Assembly: GCF_019297835.1 (NCBI RefSeq)
Contig: NZ_CP079203.1
Span: 965,001 to 1,029,000 of the forward strand
Reading direction: 5' to 3'
Length of the DNA: 64,000 bases
Source of the DNA: Sphingomonas sanguinis
GTDB taxonomy: Bacteria; Pseudomonadota; Alphaproteobacteria; Sphingomonadales; Sphingomonadaceae
Made by a program: the position numbers and the translations under genes
Shown: piece after piece, positions 26,197 to 35,003 of the stretch
How positions within the stretch are numbered: the stretch's first letter is position 1
Layout: every line of letters begins with the position of its first letter
The notes under the pieces: generated by a model
What the model was told of the DNA's origin: nothing
The model's input: only the letters and a program-made list of their open reading frames with translations
Databases searched by the model: none

Positions 26197-26962
26197 CGGT
26201 TAACTCCGCGACGAAATCATAGGCATCGCCGCGATAGAAGGACTGGGTATATTCCACCGCCCGTCCATCGCGTAGAAATCCGCGCCGTTCGATCAACAGG
26301 CCCGCATGGCCCGGATCGACATCCAGCATCTTGGCATGATCGGGCCCGAACGGCACCGCACGCAGCCGCTGCAACGCGCGCACCGGCCGGTTGCCGGTCC
26401 GCTCCAGCGCCGCATAGAGCGAGCGGTCGACCGCCTCGATCGAGGGCAGCGCAAAGCCCGCGATGGTCGAAACCTCGATCGCCATCGGCACCTCGTCGGC
26501 GAAGCGCACCCGCTGAAAGCGATAGACCGGCGCGCCCGGCGACAGGCCCAGCGACAGCGCCTCTTCCGGCGTCACGGTGCCCGGCGCACGGCTGACCCAC
26601 TGGCTGCTCGGCGTGCGGCCGCGCGCGATCATGTCTTCGGAGAAGGAGGACAGCTTGGAGAAGCTCTTCTCGACACGCCCCGCGACGAAGGTCCCCGCGC
26701 CGCGTCGGCGCGTCAGCAGCCCTTCCTCGACCAGACCGCCGATCGCCTTGCGCACCGTGATCCGCGACACGTCATATTCGATCGCCAGATCGCGCTCGGC
26801 GGGGATCGCATCATCCTCGGCCAGGACATTGTTGGTGATCGCATCGCGCAGCAGCTGCTGGAGCTGGAGGTATAACGGCGCGGGGTTCCCCTTTCGGAAG
26901 GAGCCGACCTGCGCCGAGAATGTCATGGCCGCGCCATCCCCCTTTGCCCGGGCGTCGCTCAT
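26189..26962 (-). CDS. GntR/HutC-family regulator of the nag operon
   Basis: About 257 residues. The N-terminal winged helix reads PLYLQLQQLLRDAITNNVLA, then DLAIEYDVSRITVRKAIGGL and LLTRRRGAGTFVAG. The C-terminal UTRA domain (IARGRTPSSQWVS... to VEYTQSFYRGDAYDFVAEL) is the HutC/NagR/DasR effector fold that binds GlcNAc-6-P or GlcN-6-P in known relatives. It is the first gene of the operon, so autoregulation is likely. The start is uncertain: ATG at 26962 (MSDARAKGDG) or 26926 (MTFSAQVGS); the longer frame to 27013 would begin too close to the likely promoter -10. Confidence 0.9.
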   Translation of the reverse strand: MSDARAKGDGAAMTFSAQVGSFRKGNPAPLYLQLQQLLRDAITNNVLAEDDAIPAERDLAIEYDVSRITVRKAIGGLVEEGLLTRRRGAGTFVAGRVEKSFSKLSSFSEDMIARGRTPSSQWVSRAPGTVTPEEALSLGLSPGAPVYRFQRVRFADEVPMAIEVSTIAGFALPSIEAVDRSLYAALERTGNRPVRALQRLRAVPFGPDHAKMLDVDPGHAGLLIERRGFLRDGRAVEYTQSFYRGDAYDFVAELTDV

Positions 26963-27015
26963 GCCACGCCCCGCTTCGTCAACAGACTTATCGCAGCCAC
27001 ACCATGCGAGCAATA

Positions 27016-27034
27016 GGTATTATATTTGGCATAC
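27016..27034 (-). promoter_or_regulatory. Candidate promoter/operator of the nag operon
   Basis: In the 80-base gap ahead of the GntR gene, the minus strand carries a perfect TATAAT (27024-27019). It sits inside an imperfect inverted repeat GTAT(n10)ATAC (27034-27017), the AT-rich kind of site expected for a UTRA-domain GntR repressor. No strong -35 is seen at the standard distance, so activation or a weak promoter is possible. Confidence 0.4.
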
Positions 27035-27042
27035 ATTGGGTT

Positions 27043-27789
27043 TTATCCTTCCCCTATTCCCTGCCGTATCGCGGCGATGCGATCGGCGCTCGTCCGGCGC
27101 CTCGGCCCCACGGCAAAGCCCATCGCGGGCACTCGCGAATCCCCCCAATCCTCGCGCACGCTGGCCGAGGCATGGACCGCATCGACGCCCGTGCGGGCGA
27201 TCAGACCCGCGACATTGTTCGCCGAAACACCAGATCCCGCGATGATCGACAGACGCCCACGCGCCTGACGGACCATCGCTGCGATGACGTCCGCACCCTG
27301 TTCGGCGGTCGCCGCGCCGCCCGAGGTCAGGATATGGTCATAGCCCAGCGCCGCCACCTGCTCGACCGCCTCAACTGGGTCTGCCACCAAGTCGACTGCG
27401 CGATGAAGCACGATCGCAACCCCGGCCGCCGCATCCCGCCAACGCGCCAATACATCCAGGTCGAGTTGCCGATCATCGGCCATGGCGCCGACCACGACAC
27501 CGGCGACGCCTAGCGCCACCATGCGACGAATTTCGTCCATTGCCAGTGCGATATCGGCGGCATCATAGCGGAAATCGCCATCGCGCGGCCGGACCATCGC
27601 GTGCACCGGGACGCCCGACTCGACGGCATGGGCGACGAGCGCCGCCGACGGCGTCAGCCCGCCCAGCCCCAGTGCGCCACACAGTTCGATCCGGTCCGCG
27701 CCCGCCGCCACGACCGCCGCCACGCCGTCCGCGTCGTCGATACAGATTTCCAGCAACGGCACACCGGTCCGGACTGGTGACATGACCAT
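27043..27789 (-). CDS. cutC: CutC family protein
   Basis: About 248 residues forming a TIM barrel. Family motifs include LLEICIDDADGVAAVVAAGA at the start, GADRIELCGALGLGGLTPS, VHAMVRPRDGDFRYDAADI, IVLHRAVDLVADP and DHILTSGGAATAEQGADVI. CutC was first tied to copper tolerance, but its biochemical role is not settled and it often appears in sugar-use loci. Here it sits between the GntR gene and the divergent TonB receptor, on the same strand as the nag operon. Start is ATG at 27789 or 27783; longer forms lack a ribosome site. Confidence 0.92.
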   Translation of the reverse strand: MVMSPVRTGVPLLEICIDDADGVAAVVAAGADRIELCGALGLGGLTPSAALVAHAVESGVPVHAMVRPRDGDFRYDAADIALAMDEIRRMVALGVAGVVVGAMADDRQLDLDVLARWRDAAAGVAIVLHRAVDLVADPVEAVEQVAALGYDHILTSGGAATAEQGADVIAAMVRQARGRLSIIAGSGVSANNVAGLIARTGVDAVHASASVREDWGDSRVPAMGFAVGPRRRTSADRIAAIRQGIGEG

Positions 27790-28074
27790 CTTGAACACAC
27801 CCCGCCACATTCGACCCACGCACCGGGACCATTGCCGCGCGGACCTTCACAGATGCGTCATTTAAGCAGCCCGTCCCACAATGCGCCAGCCCAATGGTCT
27901 CATGAAGCAAAGGTCACAATTTTTCCGTTTACGGACCAATGTCATTTTGGTTACAAGTTGGTGTCTCTGGCATATCATATAACAAGCCAGCGTGGGGAGG
28001 ACGCCACCAGCCACCCCTGATGAACCATAAAGATCGCGCGCGGTGGAGCGGCGAAATATTTGGGGGATTTCCGC
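27790..28074. promoter_or_regulatory. Divergent control region between cutC and the TonB receptor
   Basis: 285 bases with no gene. The middle is AT-rich compared with its surroundings, with TTTGGTTACAAGTTGGTGTC near 27946-27965 (two TGGT units 11 bases apart) followed by GCATATCATATAAC, which could hold the -10 for the receptor gene. TGGGGGATT is the ribosome site of the receptor. The spacing of possible -35/-10 pairs is not canonical, so exact promoters cannot be named. Confidence 0.4.
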
Positions 28075-30852
28075 ATGTTGAGCTTCCGCAGCTTGATCCT
28101 GACCGCGAGTGCGCTCGCCGGGATTCAGGGCACCGCCTTCGCACAGACCACAGCACCGTCCACCGACGCTCCGACCCAGACCGCACCGGGCAGCGACCAA
28201 GGCGATTCCAGTGACATCGTCGTCACCGGCATCCGCTCCAGCCTGCGCAACGCGATCAACGTCAAGCGCGAGGCCAATGCCGTCGTCGACGTCATCACCG
28301 CCGAGGACGTGGGCAAGTTCCCCGACCGCAACGTCGCGGAATCGCTGTCGCACATCCCGGGCGTCAGCATCGACCGCCGCTTCGGCGAGGGCGAGAAGGT
28401 CGCCATCCTCGGCACCGACCCAGCGCTGAACCGCATGCTGCTCGACGGTCATGCGCTCGCCTCGGCCGACTGGGGCGGCAACGACAACGACCCGTCCAGC
28501 CGCACCTTCAACTATTCGCTGCTCGCACCCGAACTGGTCGACCGGCTGGAAGTCTACAAGTCGCCGGAACCGCGCATCGAGGAAGGCAGCCTGGGCGGCA
28601 CGGTCATCGTGCGCACCCGTCGCCCGCTCGACCTGGATCCCAATTCGGTCTTCGCCTCGGGCGGCTATTCGTACAACGACCGTTCCGACAAGGGCAATAT
28701 CCGCGGATCGGGCCTCTACAGCTGGCATAACCAGGCCGACAATTTCGGCTTCCTGGTCGCCGCCACCTATGACAAGCAGAACCTGACCCGCGCGGGCGTC
28801 GAGTTCTTTGGCTATCAGAGCGGTGCCGACTTCTTCCAGAAGAACGCCGATGGCAGCGTGCGTCGCGACGCCTCGGGCCAGGGCATCCTGCTGAACCCGA
28901 ACGCCACCATCACCGGCGGCACGAAGAACGACCTGATCAACGCGGTCGCGCCCTTCGGCATCAATTATGCGTACTTCCAGCAGACCCGCGAGCGCGCCAG
29001 CGTGTCGGGCACCGTGCAGTATCGCCCGGCCGACAATCTAACGCTGACCCTGAACGGCCTGCACATCGACGGCAACTACAACAACTACAGCCAGTCGATG
29101 TACACCATCCCGGTCGCGTGGAGCGGTGCGGATCTGCAGACCGCCAATGTCAGCAACGGCGTCGTCAACTCGGCCTCGTTCGGCGCGGCCACCAGCCAGC
29201 GCAACGCGCAGCTCGACACGCTGGTCCGCAAGTCGAAGCTGAAGACCGACAACCTCAACTTCTTCGCCGATTGGGAAGGCGATGACGGCGCGAAGGTCAG
29301 CTTCGCGGGCGGCTGGTCGCGCGCCACCGGCGGTCGCAACCCCGAATATCTGTTCAACGTTCAGACCAAGCTGCCGTTCAGCTATGCGTTCGGGCCCAAG
29401 TCGGCGACGGTCAACTATGTCGGCGACCTGACCAACCCCGCCAACTACTTCACCAACCCGAACAACAACCCCGCCACGATCGAAGGCCGTCCGGTCGTCA
29501 TCAACGGCCAGAACCTGAACGCCGCACAGATCGGCGGCCTCGACTATAGCGTCACAACCGATCGCGACGTCTTCGGCGGCTATGACGCGACCATCCCGGT
29601 CGAGTTCGGCCCCTTCACCCAGATCCTGCTGGGCAGCCGCGTGACCGATCACGTCAACCGGCTCGATGCGCGTGGCATCAATACCTATATGACCACGTCG
29701 ATGACGGCCAATCAGCTGGGCGTCTCCACCCTGGTTACGCCGGGCGGCGTGTTCGACGGCACCGGCGGTTCGGGCAATGCGACCCAGTATCTGAACCTGC
29801 CCGACCAGGCGGTGATCGACATCCTGGCCAAGGCGATCAACAGCCCGCTGGTCAACAAGATCGGTGCCTCGACCCGCGTGCGCGAGACCGTGATGGCCTC
29901 GTACGTCCAGGCCAATTTCGACCAGGGCGGCGTACGCGGCAACATCGGTGGTCGTCTGGTCTATACCCGCGACCAGTCGAGCTATGCGGTGACGCAGAGC
30001 AACCTCACCAACCCGGTGCCGGTACCGACCACCACCACCACCGATTACCTGAAGTTCCTGCCCAGCGTGAACATCGCCTATTCGATCAACCCGCAGGTGA
30101 TCGTGCGCGGTGCGGTGGCGCGGGTGATCTCGCGTCCGCGCTATGAGGACCTGGCGGCGTCGCTGTCGCTGAACAACGTCACGCTCGATGGCGGCGGCGG
30201 CAACCCCAACCTGAAGCCGTATGAGTCGACCAACTACGAACTGACCGCGGAATGGTATCCGCGCGCGGGCACGTTGCTGGCGGTCGAGCTGTTCCGTCGC
30301 GACATCTCGAACTACATCATCAACACGCGCACCAACGCGGTCTATTTCAACACGCTGCAGAACGCGCTGACGACCTATAACGTCAACCAGCCGATCAACG
30401 GCGGCAAGGCGACCGTCAACGGCGCGCTGGCGTCGGCGCAGGCGGAAATCTGGGGCGGTTTCGGCATCCAGGCGAACTATTCGTACCAGGACAGCTCGAC
30501 CTCGTCGGTCGACACGACCGGCGCGGCGCTGAACCTGCCGTACCTGTCGCGTCACACGGTCAACGTGATCCCCTATTTCGAAAAGGGCATCTTCCAGGCG
30601 CGTCTGAGCTACAATTATCGTTCGAGCTATTTCCGCACGATCGGTCGCCTGGGTTCGCGCGAAATGGTCGCGCCGTACAGCCAGCTCGACTTCTCGGCCG
30701 GCCTGCAGCTGACCAAGGAGATCACGCTGTCGGTCAACGCGCAGAACCTGCTCGACGAGACCTATTACCAGTATAATGCGACGCCCGACCGTCCGACCGC
30801 CTTCTACAAGAATGGCCGGACCTATGCCGCCTCGGTCGCGGTACGTTTCTAA
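28075..30852 (+). CDS. TonB-dependent receptor, probable glycan importer
   Basis: A 925-residue outer-membrane protein. The signal peptide MLSFRSLILTASALAGIQGT ends near AFAQ. The plug domain begins DIVVTGIRSSLRNAINVKRE and includes DVGKFPDRNVAESLSHIPGV, a wording typical of the large sphingomonad/Xanthomonas/Caulobacter TonB receptors of carbohydrate loci. A 22-strand barrel follows with aromatic-rich strands, ending in YAASVAVRF with the terminal Phe needed for membrane insertion. It is divergent from cutC and the nag operon and lies between that operon and the GH operon. A GlcNAc-containing oligosaccharide is the natural guess for ligand, from context only. Confidence 0.93.
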   Translation: MLSFRSLILTASALAGIQGTAFAQTTAPSTDAPTQTAPGSDQGDSSDIVVTGIRSSLRNAINVKREANAVVDVITAEDVGKFPDRNVAESLSHIPGVSIDRRFGEGEKVAILGTDPALNRMLLDGHALASADWGGNDNDPSSRTFNYSLLAPELVDRLEVYKSPEPRIEEGSLGGTVIVRTRRPLDLDPNSVFASGGYSYNDRSDKGNIRGSGLYSWHNQADNFGFLVAATYDKQNLTRAGVEFFGYQSGADFFQKNADGSVRRDASGQGILLNPNATITGGTKNDLINAVAPFGINYAYFQQTRERASVSGTVQYRPADNLTLTLNGLHIDGNYNNYSQSMYTIPVAWSGADLQTANVSNGVVNSASFGAATSQRNAQLDTLVRKSKLKTDNLNFFADWEGDDGAKVSFAGGWSRATGGRNPEYLFNVQTKLPFSYAFGPKSATVNYVGDLTNPANYFTNPNNNPATIEGRPVVINGQNLNAAQIGGLDYSVTTDRDVFGGYDATIPVEFGPFTQILLGSRVTDHVNRLDARGINTYMTTSMTANQLGVSTLVTPGGVFDGTGGSGNATQYLNLPDQAVIDILAKAINSPLVNKIGASTRVRETVMASYVQANFDQGGVRGNIGGRLVYTRDQSSYAVTQSNLTNPVPVPTTTTTDYLKFLPSVNIAYSINPQVIVRGAVARVISRPRYEDLAASLSLNNVTLDGGGGNPNLKPYESTNYELTAEWYPRAGTLLAVELFRRDISNYIINTRTNAVYFNTLQNALTTYNVNQPINGGKATVNGALASAQAEIWGGFGIQANYSYQDSSTSSVDTTGAALNLPYLSRHTVNVIPYFEKGIFQARLSYNYRSSYFRTIGRLGSREMVAPYSQLDFSAGLQLTKEITLSVNAQNLLDETYYQYNATPDRPTAFYKNGRTYAASVAVRF

Positions 30853-30874
30853 GACCGCCTTCTGCCTTCTTAAG

Positions 30875-30975
30875 CCCCTCCCGCAGGCGGGAGGGGTTTG
30901 GGGAGGGCATGGGGTCTCACCGAGCCTGGCACTCGCGGCCTACCCTCCCCCATCCCCTCCCGCCTGCGGGAGGGG
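30875..30975. repeat. Pair of GC-rich palindromes downstream of the TonB receptor
   Basis: Two perfect 22-base palindrome-like units, CCCCTCCCGCAGGCGGGAGGGG (30875-30896) written here as arms CCCCTCCCGC / GCGGGAGGGG, and the related unit at 30954-30975. They are near copies in opposite orientation and can also pair with each other, with about 57 bases between. The 300-base gap up to the next gene has no other coding content apart from a terminator. Confidence 0.75.
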
Positions 30976-31004
30976 CGTGAGACTCATCGAGTTTCGTGAA
31001 AGAA

Positions 31005-31042
31005 AAGCGACCCGCCGGTCTTTCGATCGGCGGGCTTTTCTT
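31005..31042 (+). terminator. Rho-independent terminator after the TonB receptor
   Basis: A 7-bp perfect core stem CCCGCCG (31011-31017) / CGGCGGG (31028-31034) with loop GTCTTTCGAT, flanked by AAAAGC before and CTTTTCTT after. The A-run upstream also lets it work for minus-strand transcripts. Confidence 0.88.
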
Positions 31043-31155
31043 ATGCCCTGACTTCCCCGAGTCACGAAACTGCTGCGCGCCTGTCACCGATCTGCGACGC
31101 GGGCGTCACAGATGACGGTTATGACATTAGGAACGCCAAGCGTGGGGTACCGACG

Positions 31156-32040
31156 ATGCCGATGACCAGCATTCCGATCGAAGGCTCGCAGCACGAAGAC
31201 GCCGCCATTCTCGACTTCATTCCCCGCGCCCCCGTGACGCCGGAGCCGGAGGGCAACGAGCGCCGTCGTTACCGCACCATCTGGATTTCGGACGTCCATC
31301 TCGGCACGCGCGGCTGCAACGCCGAGATGCTAATCGACTTTTTGGACCATGTCGACAGCGAGACCATGTATCTGGTCGGCGACATGATCGACGGCTGGCG
31401 GCTGAAGAAGAAATTCTACTGGCCCGCCGCGCACAACGACGTGGTCTGGCGTCTGCTCAAGCGTGCCAAGCGCGGCACCCGCGTCGTCTATATCCCCGGC
31501 AATCACGATGAGATCTTCCGCCAGTTCACCGGCATGGATTTCGGCGGCATCGCTATCTGTCGCAAGGCGATCCACGAGACGGTGGACGGCCGCCGCCTGC
31601 TGGTCCTGCACGGCGACGAGTTCGACGCGATCACGCTGGCGCATCGCTGGCTCGCCCATGTCGGCGACTTCGCCTACACCGCGCTGATGGAGGTGAACCG
31701 CTGGGTCAACATCGTCCGGCGGTGGATGAAGCGCCCTTATTGGTCGCTGTCGAAACATGCCAAGGCCAAGGTGAAGAACGCCGTCGCCTTCATCTCGCAT
31801 TTCGAGGAAGTCGTCGCCCATGCGGCGGGCGCACGCGGCGTCGACGGGGTGGTGTGCGGCCATATCCACACCGCCGAAATCCGCGACATCAACGGCGTCA
31901 CCTATTATAATGACGGCGACTGGGTGGAGGGCTGCACCGCGCTGGTCGAGCATTTCGACGGCACGATGGAAATCCTGCACTGGGGCGACGAGATGGAGGC
32001 CCGGCGGAGCAAGCCGACCGTCGCCGCCATCGCCGCCTGA
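31156..32040 (+). CDS. UDP-2,3-diacylglucosamine diphosphatase-like metallophosphoesterase
   Basis: A 294-residue phosphoesterase. The calcineurin-type metal motifs are all present: TIWISDVHLGTRG, LVGDMIDGWRL, IPGNHDEIF, LVLHGDEFD and VVCGHIHTAEI. The GNHD and GDxxD spacing, with the long helical insert around WLAHVGDFAYTALMEVNRWV, matches LpxH-like proteins. True LpxH hydrolyses UDP-diacylglucosamine in lipid A synthesis, but this longer paralogue is encoded with a GT4 glycosyltransferase 19 bases downstream and may act on a glycolipid. Start could be ATG at 31162. Confidence 0.88.
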   Translation: MPMTSIPIEGSQHEDAAILDFIPRAPVTPEPEGNERRRYRTIWISDVHLGTRGCNAEMLIDFLDHVDSETMYLVGDMIDGWRLKKKFYWPAAHNDVVWRLLKRAKRGTRVVYIPGNHDEIFRQFTGMDFGGIAICRKAIHETVDGRRLLVLHGDEFDAITLAHRWLAHVGDFAYTALMEVNRWVNIVRRWMKRPYWSLSKHAKAKVKNAVAFISHFEEVVAHAAGARGVDGVVCGHIHTAEIRDINGVTYYNDGDWVEGCTALVEHFDGTMEILHWGDEMEARRSKPTVAAIAA

Positions 32041-32059
32041 TCGGGAAGGACAAGGCCGG

Positions 32060-33088
32060 ATGCGGATCGCGATCGTCACCGACGCCTGGGCGCCCCAGGT
32101 CAATGGCGTGGTCCGCACCCTGCAATCGGTGACGGCCGAGCTGCGCGCGATGGGCCATGAGGTCAGCGTCGTTTCCCCCGACCTCTTCGCCTCGATCCCC
32201 TGCCCCACCTATCCCGAAATCCGTCTGGCGCTGCCCGTTCCCGGCGCGGTCGGACGAGCGCTGAGCGGCTTTCGCCCCGATGCCGTGCACATTGCGACCG
32301 AAGGGCCACTGGGGCTGCTCGCGCGGCGCTGGTGCCTGTCGTGCGGCCTGCCCTTCACCACCGCCTATCATACGCAATTCCCCGAATATGTCGCAGCAAG
32401 GGTGAAGGCGGTCAGCCCGGAATTCGTCTGGCGTTATGTCCGCTGGTTCCATGCACCGTCGACCGCGATCCTGGCCTCGACGCCCAGCGTGGCCGCGACG
32501 CTGGCCGCGCATGGCCTGCCGCAGAACCGACATTGGGGACGCGGCGTTGACACCACGCTGTTCCGCCCCGAAGGGCGACGTGACGAGACGGTCGCCGGGC
32601 TGCCCGGCCCGGTGCAGCTTTATGCGGGCCGGGTCGCCGTCGAGAAGAACATCGCGGCGTTTCTCGAGACACGGACGCCGGGCACCAAGGTCGTGGTCGG
32701 CGACGGCCCGGCCCGCACGGCACTGGCCGAGCAATATCCCGACGTTCGCTTCCTCGGCGCGAAGTTCGGTGAGGATCTGGCCGCCATCTACCGCGCGGCG
32801 GACGTCTTCGTCTTCCCGAGCCGCACCGACACCTTCGGCCTAGTGATGATCGAGGCGCTCGCCTGCGGCACGCCCGTCGCCGCCCTGCCGGTGCAGGGAC
32901 CGCTCGATGTGCTCGGCCCCGAGGTCGGGGTGATGGACGAAGCGCTGGATCGGGCGATCGCCGCCGCGCTGATGCTCGATCGCGGGGCGTGTGCGGCTTA
33001 TGGGCAGGGCTTTTCGTGGCGGGCCAGCGCGGAACAGTTCCTGGGGGCCCTCGCCCCCATAGACCGCGAGTTGAAAGCGGCCGCCTGA
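32060..33088 (+). CDS. GT4-family glycosyltransferase
   Basis: A 342-residue GT-B fold glycosyltransferase. The N-terminal domain starts MRIAIVTDAWAPQVNGVVRT, the acceptor-side loop typical of the mannosyl/glucosyl-diacylglycerol and PimB-like subgroup, with TTAYHTQFPEYVAAR further on. The C-terminal donor domain shows LYAGRVAVEKNIAAFLE, VVVGDGPARTALAEQYPDV and the E-x7-E-like region FPSRTDTFGLVMIEALACGT. It follows the LpxH-like gene by 19 bases with AAGGA as ribosome site, so they form a pair; together they suggest synthesis of a glycolipid. Nucleotide sugar unknown. Confidence 0.92.
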   Translation: MRIAIVTDAWAPQVNGVVRTLQSVTAELRAMGHEVSVVSPDLFASIPCPTYPEIRLALPVPGAVGRALSGFRPDAVHIATEGPLGLLARRWCLSCGLPFTTAYHTQFPEYVAARVKAVSPEFVWRYVRWFHAPSTAILASTPSVAATLAAHGLPQNRHWGRGVDTTLFRPEGRRDETVAGLPGPVQLYAGRVAVEKNIAAFLETRTPGTKVVVGDGPARTALAEQYPDVRFLGAKFGEDLAAIYRAADVFVFPSRTDTFGLVMIEALACGTPVAALPVQGPLDVLGPEVGVMDEALDRAIAAALMLDRGACAAYGQGFSWRASAEQFLGALAPIDRELKAAA

Positions 33089-33094
33089 ACTATT

Positions 33095-33113
33095 CCTCCC
33101 CTGCAAGGGGAGG
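33095..33113. repeat. 19-base palindromic unit CCTCCCCTGCAAGGGGAGG
   Basis: A single copy of the same 19-base unit that occurs twice, in opposite orientation, at 47077 and 47171. It lies 6 bases after the GT4 stop and may serve as a transcript end. A second perfect palindrome, AACCCGTTTAACGGGTT, lies at 33142-33158. The rest of the 208-base gap shows nothing more. Confidence 0.75.
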
Positions 33114-33296
33114 AAATAAGACAGCATGGATCAACCGATAAAACCCGTTTAACGGGTTGAACGCCCCTTGCCCCGCATGTCATGCTGAGGCCTCGCGCGA
33201 TTCGTGTCGGCCTTGCCCCTCGCCTTTCGCTGATATGCCGGTCGTGCCGCCCTGTCGCCATGGCCACTCCAACCGCTGCACCCGAAAGGTCCCCGA

Positions 33297-34928
33297 TTGG
33301 ACATCGTCACGCTCAGCCTGTTCCTGCTCCTCGCCGTGGTGTTGAGCGGGGTCGTATCCCGCCTGCTGCCCTCGGCGCTTCCGCGCCCGCTCGTCCAGAT
33401 CGCACTCGGTGCGGTGATCGGCGGGATCGCGCAGATCCGGGTCGAACTCGATCCCGAAATCTTCTTTTTGCTCTTCGTGCCGCCACTGCTGTTCCTCGAC
33501 GGCTGGCGCATTCCGAAGGACGAGCTGTTCCGCGACGCGGGCGCGATTTTGGGGCTGGCGCTGGGGCTGGTATTCCTGACGGTGCTGGGCATGGGGCTGT
33601 TCATTCACTGGATGATCCCCGCCATGCCCTACGCAGTCGCCTTTGCGCTGGCCGCCGTGGTGTCGCCGACCGACCCGATCGCGGTGTCCGCCATCGCGCA
33701 GAAGGTGCCGATCCCCAAGCGCATGATGCACATATTGGAGGGGGAGTCGCTGCTCAACGACGCCTCGGGTCTGGTCTGCCTGCGCTTCGCGGTCGCCGCC
33801 GCGCTGACCGGCGCCTTTTCGCTAACTCATGCCGGGCTGACCTTCGCCTGGATGGCGGTGTCGGGCGTCGGGCTGGGCGTCGCCATCGCCTGGGGCACGA
33901 TCACCGCCAAGAGCCTGTTCGCGCGGCGTTTCGGCGACGACAGCGGATCGAACATCCTGGTCAGCCTGCTGATCCCCTTCGCCGCCTATCTGGTCGCCGA
34001 ACATGTCGAAAGCTCGGGCGTGTTGGCGGCGGCGGCGGCGGGTATCGCCATGTCCTTTACCAACGTCTCGTCCGGCGTGAAGGCGGCGACGCGCATCCGG
34101 CGGCAGGCGGTGTGGGACATGCTGCAATTCACGCTGAACGGCATCATCTTCGTGCTGCTGGGCGAGCAATTGCCGCAGGTGTTCGCGGGTGCGCGCGACA
34201 CGGTGATGCTGACCGGACATGACAGTCTATGGTGGCTGGGCCTGTATGTGCTGGCGATCGTCGCGGGGCTGGCGGCGCTTCGTTTCGCCTGGACCTGGGT
34301 CGCGCTGCGCCTGACCCTGTTCCGGCAACGCGGCACGCCGGGCCGCACCAGCCCGCCGCGCCGGGTCATCACCGCCATGTCGGTGGCGGGCGCACGCGGT
34401 GCGATCACGCTGGCGGGTGCGCTGACCCTGCCGCTGACGCTGGGCGACGGCACGCCCTTTCCGGCGCGCGATCTGGTGATCTTCCTGGCGTGCGGCGTCA
34501 TCCTGTCCTCGCTCGTCATCGCCAGCCTGACCCTGCCGTTGCTGCTGCGCGGCCTCGCCCTGCCCGTTCAGGACGGCATGAGCGAACTGGACCACACCCG
34601 CGTCGCCGCCGCCAAGGCCGCCATCGCCGAGCTGGAGCGGCTCCAGCATGAAATGGCCGAGGGCCGTGACGATGCCGACCAATATGTCGAGATCGCCTCA
34701 CGCCTGATGGACGGCTATCGCAGCCGGATCGACACGCTGGAGGGCGATGACGATCCCGACGCCCGCCGGTTCGAGGAGGTGGAACGCCGGATGCGCCTTG
34801 CCGCGATCCGGGCCGAGCGACGGGTCGTGTTCGAACTGCTCAACGCGCGCGCCATCGGGTCGGAGACGGCGCAGCGGCTGGGACGCGAGCTGGACCTCGT
34901 CGACACCCGCCTGTCGGCGCAAAGCTGA
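33297..34928 (+). CDS. CPA1-type Na+/H+ antiporter
   Basis: A 543-residue inner-membrane antiporter. About twelve membrane helices are seen in the first 420 residues, with the family motifs FLLFVPPLLFLDGWRIPKDE and the ion-binding AAVVSPTDPIAVSAIAQKV and ILEGESLLNDASGLVCLRFA (the ND pair). A later helix reads SVAGARGAITLAGALTLPLT. The C-terminal 120 residues form a charged soluble tail of the YjcE/NhaP style with ELERLQHEMAEGRDDADQY. The start is TTG at 33297 with AAAGG eight bases ahead. It helps pH and sodium homeostasis; no operon partner is evident. Confidence 0.93.
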   Translation: MDIVTLSLFLLLAVVLSGVVSRLLPSALPRPLVQIALGAVIGGIAQIRVELDPEIFFLLFVPPLLFLDGWRIPKDELFRDAGAILGLALGLVFLTVLGMGLFIHWMIPAMPYAVAFALAAVVSPTDPIAVSAIAQKVPIPKRMMHILEGESLLNDASGLVCLRFAVAAALTGAFSLTHAGLTFAWMAVSGVGLGVAIAWGTITAKSLFARRFGDDSGSNILVSLLIPFAAYLVAEHVESSGVLAAAAAGIAMSFTNVSSGVKAATRIRRQAVWDMLQFTLNGIIFVLLGEQLPQVFAGARDTVMLTGHDSLWWLGLYVLAIVAGLAALRFAWTWVALRLTLFRQRGTPGRTSPPRRVITAMSVAGARGAITLAGALTLPLTLGDGTPFPARDLVIFLACGVILSSLVIASLTLPLLLRGLALPVQDGMSELDHTRVAAAKAAIAELERLQHEMAEGRDDADQYVEIASRLMDGYRSRIDTLEGDDDPDARRFEEVERRMRLAAIRAERRVVFELLNARAIGSETAQRLGRELDLVDTRLSAQS

Positions 34929-35003
34929 GCCATCTTTAGGTCTTGCGTCGCGCCCCGAATTATCGTGTCTCGTCAGCGGGGAAGGCATCGATCGGGGGGT
35001 AGA

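Noticed and set aside
30875..30975. Two nearby repeats considered as the start of a CRISPR array
   Set aside because: Only two units, in opposite orientation and themselves palindromic, with no further spacers and no cas genes; they are intergenic palindromes.
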